Positions 17,165 through 26,758 are shown, counted from the first letter of the stretch. The stretch is DNA of 64,000 nucleotides from a bacterium (GCA_021323635.1 JAJPKQ010000022.1:85342-149341), one strand, 5' to 3'. A program made the numbers and translations. The notes: generated by a model not told the origin, from the letters alone.

Positions 17165-18175
17165 TCAGCCTGCGGGCGTGAGCGGCGCCGCGCGCAGGGC
17201 ACCAGCCGACCTGCGGCTGAATGCGCTGGCGAGGATGCGCTCGATCAGCTCGTCGAAGCTGATCCCGGCGGCGTCGGCGGCGAGCGGCAGCAGGCTTGTC
17301 TCGGTGAGGCCGGGAACGACGTTGACCTCGAGAATCTCAAGTGCGTCGCTGCCGTCCTGCAGCATCATGTCCACGCGGGCGTAGCCGTGGCAGCCGAAGA
17401 GGTCAAAGCAGCGCAGCGCCAGCTCCTGCGCCCGCGCTGTCACCGGCACAGGCAGCTCCGCCGGGCAGACCAGCTGCGCCGCGCCGATCTCATAGCGTGA
17501 GTCGTAGCTGTAGAACTCCTCGCCGCGCGGGATCGCCTCGACGATCGGCAGCGCGATCGGCGGGGCCTGGCGCGCGTCGAGCGAGCGCGAGGATGGGGCA
17601 AGGACGGCAACGGCGAGGTCGCGACCCTTGATGTGGCGTTCAAGCAGGACCTTGCGATCGTAGGCGAGTGCGCCGACGATCGCCGCGGGCAGCTCCGCGT
17701 CGGAGTGCGCAAACTTGATCCCCAGCGCCGATCCCTGGCTGGCGGGCTTCACGACCAGCGGGAAGCCCAGCGCGCGCTCGATCCGAGGCAGCGCCGCGGC
17801 GACGCCGAGCTCCTCGATCGCCGCCTCCTTGAAGGCGAAGAAGTCGGGGGTGGGCATGCCCGCCGCGCGCAGCTCGTGCTTGGCGAGGGCCTTGTCGATG
17901 CAGCGCGCGCAGGCACCTGGCCCGGAGCCGGTATAGGGCAGCTCGATCGCCTCAAGCAGCTCCTGGAGCGCTCCGTCCTCGCCGTCGCGCCCGTGCAGGG
18001 CGATGAACGCGACCTCCGCGCGCTCGGCCTCCAGCCGCTCAACGAGGTCCGCCCGGACGTCCACCGGCAGGGCCTCGTGGCCGAGGCGCTCGAGCGCGTC
18101 CTCGACCTGGGCGCCTGAGCGCAGCGAGACCGGGCGCTCGAGCGAGCGGCCGCCTTTGAGCACCGCCACCCTCAT
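17165..18175 (-). CDS. ddl: D-alanine--D-alanine ligase
   Basis: Ddl joins two D-alanines with ATP for peptidoglycan precursors. The 336 residues show 'AVLKGGRSLERPVSLRSG' (N-terminal glycine loop), 'EVAFIALHGRDGEDGALQELLE', 'PYTGSG', 'FPLVVKPASQGSALGI' (ATP-grasp) and 'EILEVNVVPGLTETSLLP', the metal-binding end of the active site. The usual '.N..PG.T.' motif is intact. Its start overlaps the stop of the upstream aminotransferase by four bases (ATGA). Confidence 0.94.
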   Translation of the reverse strand: MRVAVLKGGRSLERPVSLRSGAQVEDALERLGHEALPVDVRADLVERLEAERAEVAFIALHGRDGEDGALQELLEAIELPYTGSGPGACARCIDKALAKHELRAAGMPTPDFFAFKEAAIEELGVAAALPRIERALGFPLVVKPASQGSALGIKFAHSDAELPAAIVGALAYDRKVLLERHIKGRDLAVAVLAPSSRSLDARQAPPIALPIVEAIPRGEEFYSYDSRYEIGAAQLVCPAELPVPVTARAQELALRCFDLFGCHGYARVDMMLQDGSDALEILEVNVVPGLTETSLLPLAADAAGISFDELIERILASAFSRRSAGALRAAPLTPAG

Positions 18176-19623
18176 CGGCGCTGGTCGCGTCCGGCGCCGG
18201 CGCCGCGCGAGCGGCGCGGCGAGAGCTCGAGCACCTCCGCCAGCGCCTCCTTGTCCCCGCCCCCGCTGCGCCGCCTGGTCAGCGCGCCAAGCAGGCCGCG
18301 CTCGCGCTCGATCGTCGCGCCGATGCGACGGATGCCCTCGACGATCTCCTCAGCGGGCGACCCGGCGAAGTTCAGGCGCATGGAGCGCGCGCCGCGGCGA
18401 CCGTCGAAGAAGGCCGCTCGGCCCGGGACGAAGGCGACGTCTTCGCTGCGCGCGAGCAGGTCGTTGGTGTCAAGACCCTCCGCGAGGGTCGCCCAGATGA
18501 AGAGACCGCCTTCGGGCGCGTTCCAGTCGGCGACCTCGCCAAGGTGCTCCTTGAGCGCGGCGGTCATCACGTCGCGCCGGGAGCGGTAGAGGTTGCGCAG
18601 GCGCTCGATGTAGGCGAGCCATGCCGGCCGACCGCCGTCGCGCTCGGCGAAGTAGGCGCTCACGAACAGCTGCGAGAGCGAGGATGAGCAGAGGTCGGCT
18701 CCCTGCTTGCCGAGGTTGAGCTTTTCCAGTACCGGTCGCGGAGCCACCGCCCACCCCAGCCGCAGGCCCGGCGAGAGGATCTTGGAGAAGGTGCCCAGGT
18801 AGATGACGAAGTCGGATGCCCCGCCGCGCCCGGAGGTCGATGCGTCAAGCGAGTAGAGGCTCGGCAGCGGCTCGCCCTCGTAGCGCAGCAGCCCGTAAGG
18901 GTTGTCCTCGAGGATCAGCAGCTCGCGCTCGCGTGCCAGCTCGATCAGCGCCTCGCGGCGCTCACGGGCGAGCGTCACGCCTGCGGGATTCTGGAAATTG
19001 GGGACCGTGTAGATCAGCTTCGGTCGCTTCGACGCGCGGTCAAGCTCGGCAAGCAGATCGGCGAGGGCGTCGATGCGCATTCCCTGCGCATCCATCTCGA
19101 CCTGGCGGATGTCCGCCTGATAGGCCGCGAATGCCGGGATCGCGCCGGGGTAGGTGGGAGCCTCCGCGATGATCACGTCCCCGGGATCGATCAGCGTGCG
19201 GGCGACCATGTCGAGCACCTGCTGGCCGCCGGTGGTGACGATCAGGTCCTCGACGTCGATCGCGGTGCCCTCGGCGGCCATCACCTCGGCGATGCAGTCC
19301 TTGACGACGCCGATGCCGTCGGTGGGCCCGTACTGCAGGGCACGCGCAACGTCGCTCTTTGCGATCTGTGACATCAGCTTCGTGTAGAGCGCGGGCGAGA
19401 AGGTGGAGGTGTCCGGCAGGCCGCCCGCCAGCGAGATCACCTCAGGCCGTTCGGTGAGCGCGAACATGTCGCGCATCGCGGAGGAGCGCATCGATCGTGT
19501 GCGGGCGGCAAAGAGCGCCTCGTAGCGGCGCAGCTCCCGTGCGCTGTGGCGCGGGCCACGACCGGAGGAGACCCCGCTCGCCGCTCTGTCGCTGCGAGTC
19601 GGCGATGCATCATCTATCTTCAT
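18172..19623 (-). CDS. PLP-dependent aminotransferase, class I/II (MocR/AAT-like)
   Basis: 483 residues of the fold-type I aminotransferase family. It includes 'ISLAGGLPDTSTF', 'ALQYGPTDGIGVVKDCIAE', 'TTGGQQVLDMVARTLIDPGDVIIAEAPTYPGAI', 'YTVPNFQNPAGVTL' and 'LGTFSKILSPGLRLGW', where the Lys near residue 279 would hold PLP. It is most like the 2-aminoadipate/LysN or valine-pyruvate-type PLP aminotransferases; the donor and acceptor are not known. The ATG giving MKIDDASPT is used because an upstream open stretch would collide with the divergent phosphodiesterase gene. It is cotranscribed with ddl, though the link is not obvious. Confidence 0.88.
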   Translation of the reverse strand: MKIDDASPTRSDRAASGVSSGRGPRHSARELRRYEALFAARTRSMRSSAMRDMFALTERPEVISLAGGLPDTSTFSPALYTKLMSQIAKSDVARALQYGPTDGIGVVKDCIAEVMAAEGTAIDVEDLIVTTGGQQVLDMVARTLIDPGDVIIAEAPTYPGAIPAFAAYQADIRQVEMDAQGMRIDALADLLAELDRASKRPKLIYTVPNFQNPAGVTLARERREALIELARERELLILEDNPYGLLRYEGEPLPSLYSLDASTSGRGGASDFVIYLGTFSKILSPGLRLGWAVAPRPVLEKLNLGKQGADLCSSSLSQLFVSAYFAERDGGRPAWLAYIERLRNLYRSRRDVMTAALKEHLGEVADWNAPEGGLFIWATLAEGLDTNDLLARSEDVAFVPGRAAFFDGRRGARSMRLNFAGSPAEEIVEGIRRIGATIERERGLLGALTRRRSGGGDKEALAEVLELSPRRSRGAGAGRDQRR

Positions 19624-19705
19624 CCTGCTGCCACGGTAGCGCACCGCCGATGAGTCCACCAAGGCCGCAAGCCCCAGATCGCCGCCGCTGCCGGCCACGC
19701 TCGAG

Positions 19706-21244
19706 ATGAGCGCAGCTCCTCGCCCAACCGCCCGCGGGCGCTCGCGCGCCGCCGCAGGCGCCGGCTTTAAGGCGCGCGCGCGCGGGCTGGTGCTCTGCGT
19801 GATCGATGCGCTCGCACCTGGACCGCTCAACGAGGCGCTGGCGCTCGGCGTCACGCCGACGCTCGCGCAGGTTATTGAGCGTGGCTTTCACACCAACGCA
19901 TGTGTCGCCCCCTTTCCCTCGGTGACGCCGGTCTGCGCCGCGAGCATCGCAACGGGGCACAGCCCAGCGCAGCATGGCGTTCCCGCTATGTGCTGGTTTG
20001 ACCGCGATCGCGACAGCTATGTCGAGTACGGCTCCAGCCTCAGCGCAGCGCGCCGCGTCGGCATCACCCGCCAGCTGACGGACACCGTCTACAACCTCAA
20101 CCGCTCGCACCTCTCCCCGGCGATCGAGACGATCTTCGAGCGCCTCGACGACGCCGGCGCCCGCACCGCGTGCACCACCTATCTGATCTTCCGCGGCCGC
20201 CATCGCCACGAGCCCCGCCGCGACGATCTCCTGACCAAGCTTGCCGCGCCGTTGATGCGCCATGCGGTGCTGGGCCCGCGCGAGCTCTTCTACGCCGACA
20301 TCTTCGCGAGCCGCCCGCTTCCGTGCAGCTCGCTGCTTGGCATGCCCGGGGTGCGCGACCGTCATGCGGCATGCGTCGCAGAGCATCTGCTCGCGGAGGA
20401 GCTCTGCGACTTCCTGCTGCTCTCCCTTCCCGACAACGACTGGCACTCGCACCGGGGCGGGCCCCAGGCCCAGATTCGCTCGCTGGCGGCGGCTGATGCC
20501 CGCCTGGCGGCGGTCATGGCTGCCGCCGGCGGGATCGAGCGCTTCCTCGAGCGCTATGCGCTGATCGTGATGGGCGACCACGCCCAGACAGAGGTGCTGC
20601 GCACCATCGACCTCTTCAAGGCCTTCGCCTCCCATCGCCCGCGCCGACCGGGCAGGCCCGGCGAGGGACGCGAGCGCCTGGCGATCTGCCCCTCCCAGCG
20701 CGCGGCGATGCTCTATGCGCTGCCTGGGCCGCCCGCCGCGAGCACGCTGCGGTCGCTGGCGGCGCGGGCGCTGGCGCTCGAGGGGGTTGAGCTGGCCTGT
20801 CACCTGGATGCAGGGGACAGCGGGGATGAGCCGGAAGCGGTGATTGTGGGCGCGCGCAGCGGGCCGCTGCGCATCCGCCCGGGCGCGCGCTGGGTCGATG
20901 CGCGCGGAGCAGGCTGGGAGATCGCGGGCGATCGGCGCGCGCTTGCGCTGGAGCTCTCGGGGGGGCGGGTGAGGAGCCCGCAGCATCCCGATGCGCTCGG
21001 CCGCATCTGGGCGGCGCTTGAGTGCGAGCGCGCCGGCGATGTGCTGCTCTCCGCAGCGCCCGGATACGAGTTCCTTGACATCGGCGGCCAGGCCCATCCG
21101 GGCGGGGGCTCACATGGCTCGCTGCGCGCTGAGGACTCGCTGACCGCGCTGATCGCCTGTGGTCTGCGCAGGCGCCCGCAGGAGCGCGAGCAATGGGCAG
21201 TCAGCGATGTCGCTGAGCTGGTCTGCGCTCACTTCGGCGTCTGA
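19706..21244 (+). CDS. alkaline phosphatase-superfamily phosphodiesterase
   Basis: 512 residues of the nucleotide pyrophosphatase/phosphodiesterase family. The first metal Asp is in 'LVLCVIDALAPGPLNEAL'. 'FPSVTPVCAASIATGHSPAQHGVPA' supplies the nucleophilic Thr (SVTPV), 'LLLSLPDNDWHSHRGGP' the second metal site with His, and 'LIVMGDHAQTEV' the third; a final His lies in 'AHPGGGSHG'. No signal peptide is evident, so it may be cytoplasmic. Proposed substrates are nucleotide-sugar or phosphodiester compounds; unspecified. Confidence 0.85.
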   Translation: MSAAPRPTARGRSRAAAGAGFKARARGLVLCVIDALAPGPLNEALALGVTPTLAQVIERGFHTNACVAPFPSVTPVCAASIATGHSPAQHGVPAMCWFDRDRDSYVEYGSSLSAARRVGITRQLTDTVYNLNRSHLSPAIETIFERLDDAGARTACTTYLIFRGRHRHEPRRDDLLTKLAAPLMRHAVLGPRELFYADIFASRPLPCSSLLGMPGVRDRHAACVAEHLLAEELCDFLLLSLPDNDWHSHRGGPQAQIRSLAAADARLAAVMAAAGGIERFLERYALIVMGDHAQTEVLRTIDLFKAFASHRPRRPGRPGEGRERLAICPSQRAAMLYALPGPPAASTLRSLAARALALEGVELACHLDAGDSGDEPEAVIVGARSGPLRIRPGARWVDARGAGWEIAGDRRALALELSGGRVRSPQHPDALGRIWAALECERAGDVLLSAAPGYEFLDIGGQAHPGGGSHGSLRAEDSLTALIACGLRRRPQEREQWAVSDVAELVCAHFGV

Positions 21245-21290
21245 GCGAAGGAGCCTGCCCGGCCCTCGGCGGGGCGACGCGGCGGCGGCG

Positions 21291-22067
21291 CTAGCGCCCA
21301 GCGGGCATCTGGATGGGCTCGATCGAGGCTGCCTTGCGAGGCCCGGCGCAGGTGATCAGGGCGCCCATCAGCCAGGGGTCATCCTCCGCTGCGTCGACGT
21401 GCCCGGGCATCTGCGTGAGGAATCCTTCGAGCGCCTGGGCGCGCTCGACGCCGATCACCGATTCGCGGGCGCCGGTCATGCCGACGTCGGTGATGTAGGC
21501 GGTGCCGCCCGGCAGGACGCGCGCATCGGCGGTCTGGACGTGCGTGTGGGTGCCCACGACCGCCGTCGCGCGCCCATCGAGGTGGAAGCCCATCGCGACC
21601 TTCTCGCTCGTCGCCTCGGCGTGGAAGTCGACGAGCACATGCTCCACGTGCTCGAGCTCGCCAAGGGCCCTGGCAACCTCCGAGAAGGCGGGGTGGGCCG
21701 CGCGCATGAAGAGGTTCCCGGAAAGGTTTATCACGGCCAGGCGAGCGCCCGCGGACTCCAGCACGCAGTAGCCGCGCCCGGGCTGGCTGTGAACGTAGTT
21801 GAGCGGGCGCACGATGCGCGTCTCGATGTCCAGGTAGGGGATGATCGCGCGGCGGTGGTAGGCGTGGTTGCCGAGCGTGATCGCGCTCACCCCCGCGGCG
21901 AGCAGCTCTTCGGCGATCTGCGGCGTTATACCGAGGCCGCCTGCGGCGTTCTCGCCGTTTGCGACCACGAAGGTCGGCTGCAGGCGGCTGCGTAGCTCGG
22001 GCAGGGCCGCCAGCAGCGCCCGGCGCCCGGCGCGCCCGACGATGTCGCCGATGAAGAGGATGCGCAC
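21291..22067 (-). CDS. YmdB-like metallophosphoesterase (TIGR00282 family)
   Basis: The 258-residue protein opens with VRILFIGDIVGRAGRRAL and has 'VVANGENAAGGLGI', 'LGNHAYHRRAI', 'DFHAEATSEKVAMG' and 'VVGTHTHVQTADARVLP', the full set of YmdB metal-ligand motifs. Bacillus YmdB hydrolyses 2',3'- and 3',5'-cyclic nucleotides. The GTG start is preferred because GGAGGAGCCC precedes it, although an ATG 26 codons upstream is open. In the third motif His-Ala-Tyr replaces the common His-Thr-Trp; the metal-binding Asn and His remain. Confidence 0.88.
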   Translation of the reverse strand: MRILFIGDIVGRAGRRALLAALPELRSRLQPTFVVANGENAAGGLGITPQIAEELLAAGVSAITLGNHAYHRRAIIPYLDIETRIVRPLNYVHSQPGRGYCVLESAGARLAVINLSGNLFMRAAHPAFSEVARALGELEHVEHVLVDFHAEATSEKVAMGFHLDGRATAVVGTHTHVQTADARVLPGGTAYITDVGMTGARESVIGVERAQALEGFLTQMPGHVDAAEDDPWLMGALITCAGPRKAASIEPIQMPAGR

Positions 22068-22168
22068 GGGCTCCTCCGCGGGCTCGCTCCGCGCCTCCAC
22101 GGGCCCCCGCCCGCCCTGAAGATCAGACGCCGCTCGCTGCTGCATACTCGGCGCATGGTCGCTGCAAG

Positions 22169-23392
22169 ATGAGCACGATGCCGCCCGAAGCCACGCCTCC
22201 GCAGGGGGGAGCGCCGCCCGATCCGCCCCTCCCCGCGCCGGCGGGCGAGATGGGTCCGGGGGGCAGGATCGCCATTCCCCGCTGGCTGCAGCTGGTGCTG
22301 CTGCCGCTGGCGATCCTTGCGCTGTGGGTGCTCGCCCGCGCTGCAGGCAAGACGATCGAGCTCTTCATCGTCGCGTCGATCATCGCTCTGGTGCTCAATC
22401 CCTTGGTGTCGTTGCTTGCTCGCGGCGGGCTCCGGCGCGGCCTTGCGGTGCTTGCCGTCTATCTCGGCTTCTTCATCCTGATCGCCGCGGTCGGCTATCT
22501 CCTCGCCCACCCTATAGCTCATCAGGCGGAAAGGTTCGCGCACGCGGTTCCGCGCATCATCAAGGAAGCAAACCACGAGCTTGTCAAGGTTCAGCACTAC
22601 CTCGCGACGATCGGCCTGCACGTGCACATCGCGACGCAGGGCAAGACCGCCCTGCAGACGCTCGGCGAAAAGGCCGTCAAGAGCTCCTCGGTGGTCGCGG
22701 AATTTGGCGCGGAACTGCTCAAGGAAGCCGCGGGCGCGATCTTCGATGTCGTCGTCGTGTTCGTCCTGTCCGTCTATATGCTCCTCTACGGCGAGCGGAT
22801 CGGCGCGCTCGTGCGCAGCGTGGCTCCGGGGGGAAGCCAGGCGATCGCCAGCGCGCGTCGCAGGGAGCGCGTCGAAGGCGACGACTACCCGACGCTCGTG
22901 CAGCGCGCCGTCGCCCGCTACGTCGGCGGGCAGCTGCTCTTCAGCCTCCTGCTGGGCACCAGCACGGGCGTCGGCCTCTACATCCTCGGCCTGCTCGGGA
23001 TCTTCCCGGACGGCGAGCGCTTCGGGCTGGCGTTCGGGGTCTTCTACGCGCTGATGGAGCTGATCCCCTACATCGGCCCCTTCCTCGGCGCGGCCCCGCC
23101 GGTGCTCGTCGCGCTCTTCACCGAACCGCTCTCTGCGCTCTGGGTGGCGCTCTTCTTCCTGGCGATGCAGGAGCTCGAGGGCCACGTGGTCGCGCCGCAG
23201 ATCTTCGGTCGGACGCTGCGCCTCAACCCGCTGCTGGTGATCTTCGCGCTGTTGGCGGGACTGGATGCGGGCGGGGTGATCGGCGCGCTGGTCGCGCTGC
23301 CGCTGCTCTCGATCGTGCGCGAGACGGTCCTCTACTGCGAGCGCCACCTGACGCTCGAGCGCTGGCCGCGCACGCCGGAGTCGCTGCTGTAA
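22169..23392 (+). CDS. AI-2E-family transporter
   Basis: 407 residues of the AI-2E/PerM membrane family. A Pro-rich N-terminus leads into several hydrophobic helices. The family hallmark 'FGVFYALMELIPYIGPFLGAAPPVLVALF' is followed by 'GHVVAPQIFGRTLRLNPLLVIFALLAG'. Members export small molecules or act as Na+/H+ exchangers; no specific substrate is implied. It starts on the opposite strand from the ymdB-like gene with a shared intergenic region. The N-terminal two thirds use GAA for Glu more than the rest. Confidence 0.9.
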   Translation: MSTMPPEATPPQGGAPPDPPLPAPAGEMGPGGRIAIPRWLQLVLLPLAILALWVLARAAGKTIELFIVASIIALVLNPLVSLLARGGLRRGLAVLAVYLGFFILIAAVGYLLAHPIAHQAERFAHAVPRIIKEANHELVKVQHYLATIGLHVHIATQGKTALQTLGEKAVKSSSVVAEFGAELLKEAAGAIFDVVVVFVLSVYMLLYGERIGALVRSVAPGGSQAIASARRRERVEGDDYPTLVQRAVARYVGGQLLFSLLLGTSTGVGLYILGLLGIFPDGERFGLAFGVFYALMELIPYIGPFLGAAPPVLVALFTEPLSALWVALFFLAMQELEGHVVAPQIFGRTLRLNPLLVIFALLAGLDAGGVIGALVALPLLSIVRETVLYCERHLTLERWPRTPESLL

Positions 23393-23422
23393 GGGGGCGC
23401 TCAGGCAGGCGGCCTCACGGCG

Positions 23423-25825
23423 CTATGTGCCGACCGCGACGCCGGGGGCGATCGGCGCGATCTTGAGCGCGCTTGACTCGAGCAGCTCGGGGCCGCCGGT
23501 GCTTCTGGCGACCTGCCCGCCGGCGCGCCGGCGGGCCGAGCAGGCGCAGTTGCCGCCGTGGTGCTTTGCCTCATAGAGGGCCGCATCCGCGCGCCGGAAG
23601 ACCGCCTCGTAGGCGAAGACTTCGCCGGGCGCGCTTGCCGCGAGGCCGACGGAGATGGTGACGGGCACGCCCGCGATCGGGCGCTCTGCGATGCTCGCGC
23701 AGACGCGCGCCGCGACGCCTTCGGCCTGCTCCCAGTCGACATCGTCGAGCAGGATCACGAACTCCTCGCCGCCGATGCGGTAGGCGGACTCGAAGGCGCG
23801 CAGGGAGGAGCGCAGTCGCGCTGCCACCTCGCGCAGGACCGCGTCGCCGACCGCGTGCCCGTGGCTGTCGTTGATCACCTTGAAATTGTCGATGTCCGCG
23901 ACAAGCAGCGCCACCGGGGCGCTTGCGCCGACGGAGCGGTGGGCAAGCTCCGCGACGCGGGTGGCAAGCGCGGCGCGGTTGAAGAGGCCGGTCAGCTGGT
24001 CGATGATGGCAAGGTCGCGGTACTCGATCGTCGAGCGCCCGATCGCGGCGCCGAGCATCCCGATGACGATCGTCGTCGCGACCAGGAAGGCGAGGATCGC
24101 GGGCGCCTGCGCAACGAGCGCCGGCGCCTCGATGAAGCCGACGGCGAACATGATCGCGACGGTGTATGCGACGCCGATCGCCACGCCGCGCGGCGGGAAG
24201 ACCGCTGAGGAGCCCACAAGCAGCATCAGCAGCAGCGGGGCGGCAAAGACCATCTGATGGTTGGCGATCAGCCCGGAGGCCATGAAGCCGCCCTGGAAGA
24301 CCATCCATGCCAGCCCAAGCGCGAATTCAGGGCGGCGCAGACGCTCGAGGACATGCTCGGTTGCGATGTAGACGAGCGTGCCGATCGCGGGCGGGATCAG
24401 GATCTGCCAGCCGTAGTCCACCGCGCTTGCGCCCCCCACGACGAAGCCGAGCACGAATGCGGGCTTGGCACGTTCGCGCAGGCGAAGATTGAGCTGCAGC
24501 AGCTGGCGCCTGGCGAGATCGTCGCGGATCAGCCAGTTGCCCGTGCTCGCGTGCTCGCGCTCATTCCAGCGCGCCCAGGCGTCGATCAGCTCGCCGCCGG
24601 CCTCAGCGCCGCGCTCATCCTCAACGCTTACGGCCGCAAGCGCTTGCTCCGGGGCACTACGATGGCCGTGCTCGCGCTCGGATCGCGTGAGCTGGCCCTG
24701 ATCGAGGCTGGCGTCCTCGCCGGATGCTCGCCCCGCTGCCTCGCGTGTGCCTGAGAGGTGGCTGGCGCGATCGGCCTCCGCGGCGCTCAGCGGTCGCACG
24801 GAGCCCGTGAGCGAGTGCACGCGCACGCCGTCGCCACCGTTGCGCTTGACCTCGTAGAGGGCGGCATCGGCGCGGCCGAAGAGCGAGCTGAAGTCAAAGC
24901 CCGCGCGCGCAGCGCTTGCGGCGACGCCAAGGGAGATCGCCACCTTGATGTCGGCGATCGGCTGCGCGTCGACGGCGCGGCGGATGCGCTCGGCGACCGC
25001 TGCGGCCTGGTGCTCGTCCGCGTCGGAGAGGAAGACCACGAACTCCTCGCCACCGAGGCGGTAGGCGCCCGCGCCACCGGGGAGGCAGGCGCTCATGCGT
25101 GCCGCCACCTCGCGCAGGACGGCGTCGCCGACCGCGTGGCCGTGCGTGTCGTTGATCGCCTTGAAGCGGTCTGGGTCGCCGACGATCAGGGCGACCGGGC
25201 GGCCGGTGATCGCGGATTGGTATTCGAGCTCGGCAGCGCGTGCGCGCAGCGCCATGCGGTTTGGCAGCCTGGTCAGCTGGTCGAGCGTCGCCACGCCGCG
25301 TGTGCTCACGTCGAGGCTGGCGACGACCATCGCGACGAAGCCGGCCGAGATCATCACGGCAAGCGGGTAGAGCAGATAGAAGGGATGCGCGAGGACGACC
25401 GCGCGATCGGCTGTGAAGGCAACGGCGATCATCAGCGCGGCGCTGTAGGCCATCGTGGCGATCGCCATCCGCACCGGGAAGACGATGCAGGCAAGTTGCA
25501 GTATCAGCATCAGCAGCGTGAGCAGGTACACGCGCGGCCCCTGAGCGATCGCGATGGCGGCCGCCAGGCCCGCCTGGGTGATCGCCACGCAGCCGATCAG
25601 CGCCAGCTCCGGGCGCCGGAAGCGCTCCAGCCGCCGCTGGATCACGAAGAAGACGATCATCCCCGGCAGCGGCGGCAGCGCCGCCAGCCAGCCGAAGGTC
25701 GGACCGCCGATCAGCGCGGCGATGCCAAGCAGGACCGACCCGCGCACCTCGGCCGGTCGCAGCCGGCGGCTGAGGTCGAGCAGGCGTCCACGCTCGGAGT
25801 CATTGCGACAGGTCAGGATGTCCAC
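23423..25825 (-). CDS. tandem membrane-GGDEF diguanylate cyclase (two complete units)
   Basis: 800 residues with the same layout twice: several membrane helices then a GGDEF domain, a linker of about 70 residues (about 345-410), and again helices and a GGDEF domain. The motifs are GGEEF near residues 257-261 ('YRLGGEEFVVFLSD') and 682-686 ('YRIGGEEFVILLDD'), each with 'LTRLPNR/LTGLFNR' and 'D(x)FK.IND(x)HGHAVGDAVLREVAARL'. The first unit has no RxxD I-site; the second has RAFE at that position. Both active-site sequences look intact. A second protein at 48713-51079 has the same plan. The membrane halves probably sense a signal and control c-di-GMP production. Confidence 0.9.
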   Translation of the reverse strand: MDILTCRNDSERGRLLDLSRRLRPAEVRGSVLLGIAALIGGPTFGWLAALPPLPGMIVFFVIQRRLERFRRPELALIGCVAITQAGLAAAIAIAQGPRVYLLTLLMLILQLACIVFPVRMAIATMAYSAALMIAVAFTADRAVVLAHPFYLLYPLAVMISAGFVAMVVASLDVSTRGVATLDQLTRLPNRMALRARAAELEYQSAITGRPVALIVGDPDRFKAINDTHGHAVGDAVLREVAARMSACLPGGAGAYRLGGEEFVVFLSDADEHQAAAVAERIRRAVDAQPIADIKVAISLGVAASAARAGFDFSSLFGRADAALYEVKRNGGDGVRVHSLTGSVRPLSAAEADRASHLSGTREAAGRASGEDASLDQGQLTRSEREHGHRSAPEQALAAVSVEDERGAEAGGELIDAWARWNEREHASTGNWLIRDDLARRQLLQLNLRLRERAKPAFVLGFVVGGASAVDYGWQILIPPAIGTLVYIATEHVLERLRRPEFALGLAWMVFQGGFMASGLIANHQMVFAAPLLLMLLVGSSAVFPPRGVAIGVAYTVAIMFAVGFIEAPALVAQAPAILAFLVATTIVIGMLGAAIGRSTIEYRDLAIIDQLTGLFNRAALATRVAELAHRSVGASAPVALLVADIDNFKVINDSHGHAVGDAVLREVAARLRSSLRAFESAYRIGGEEFVILLDDVDWEQAEGVAARVCASIAERPIAGVPVTISVGLAASAPGEVFAYEAVFRRADAALYEAKHHGGNCACSARRRAGGQVARSTGGPELLESSALKIAPIAPGVAVGT

Positions 25826-26044
25826 ACTCGTCCGATCGTCGCCCCGCGGGATTCCCTTTAGGGGCCGGTTTGCACGTGGGCGGATGGGCGGCTAGTGCGG
25901 ACCGCTTTCACAGGCGTTGAATCCACGCTTGCAACAATGATAGCGAAGCCTGCCAGAGCAGAGGCGTCGCTGCGATCGCCGGCACCGATCGCCAGCCACC
26001 GACCGCAAGCTCATTACTTGCATATAAGTTTATACTCTGGTAAT
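25826..26044. promoter_or_regulatory. divergent promoter region upstream of TetR operon
   Basis: Region between the tandem GGDEF gene and the TetR gene. It turns A/T-rich near its right end ('CTCATTACTTGCATATAAG'). A 12-bp palindrome TATAA-GT-TTATA occupies 26023-26034, ten bases before the ATG of the TetR gene, and could be an operator for the TetR protein or an overlapping -10. No well-spaced -35 is clear. Confidence 0.4.
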
Positions 26045-26758
26045 ATGGCAGCGATGGCACCGCCGAACCAGCTGGCCACAACGTCGCCGAGGACGCTTGC
26101 AGATGGTCGCCAGGACGCCGCGCCGGCGTCAGCACCGCACCGTGTGCGGATGGCGCGACCTGAGCGCGAAGGGCAGATGCTTGCGGTCGCGCGTGCGCTC
26201 TTTGCCGAGCGCGGCTTCGCCGCTGTGACGATGGATGAGGTCGCCACAGCCGCGGGTATCACCAAGCCGCTGCTCTACAACTACTTCGGCAACAAGGAGC
26301 AGCTCTATCTGGCGTGCATGGGTCCGGCAGGCGACGCGCTCCTGGAGGCGATCCTGAAGGCTGTGCGGGCCGCCGCAGATCCCGCCGAGGCGCTTGAAGT
26401 GGGCATCGGCGCCTTCTTCGCCTTCCTGGACAGCGAACGTGGCGCCTGGAGGGTGCTCTTCGACGAGACGCTGCCGGCCTCCGGCGAGGTCGCTCTGCGC
26501 GTGGCCGAGTACCGCGAGCGGCTGGCGGCGCTGCTTGAAGAGGCGCTTGGGGCTCAGCTCGGCGGCAGCGTCAGCGGGCGGGTGGCGACCGAAGTGCGCG
26601 CGCTCTCCGCCGCGGTGCTCGGCGCCGCTGAGGCGCTCGGCCGCTGGTGGCTGAGCGAGCAGAGCATCTCCGCCGCGGAGGCGGCGCAGATGCTGGCGGA
26701 GACGCTTGCGCCGGGGATGCGCGCGCGCATCGCGGCGCGCGCGGGGGGAGCACGATGA
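26045..26758 (+). CDS. TetR-family transcriptional regulator
   Basis: 237 residues. The helix-turn-helix begins near residue 45: 'QMLAVARALFAERGFAAVTMDEVATAAGITKPLLYNYFGNKEQLY', a textbook TetR DNA-binding domain. The C-terminal ligand domain is helical and Ala-rich. As the first gene of the fatty-acid operon and overlapping the thiolase start (ATGA), it likely controls the operon, perhaps in response to an acyl-CoA. The ATG is chosen over an upstream GTG. A 12-bp palindrome just upstream could be its binding site. Confidence 0.92.
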   Translation: MAAMAPPNQLATTSPRTLADGRQDAAPASAPHRVRMARPEREGQMLAVARALFAERGFAAVTMDEVATAAGITKPLLYNYFGNKEQLYLACMGPAGDALLEAILKAVRAAADPAEALEVGIGAFFAFLDSERGAWRVLFDETLPASGEVALRVAEYRERLAALLEEALGAQLGGSVSGRVATEVRALSAAVLGAAEALGRWWLSEQSISAAEAAQMLAETLAPGMRARIAARAGGAR

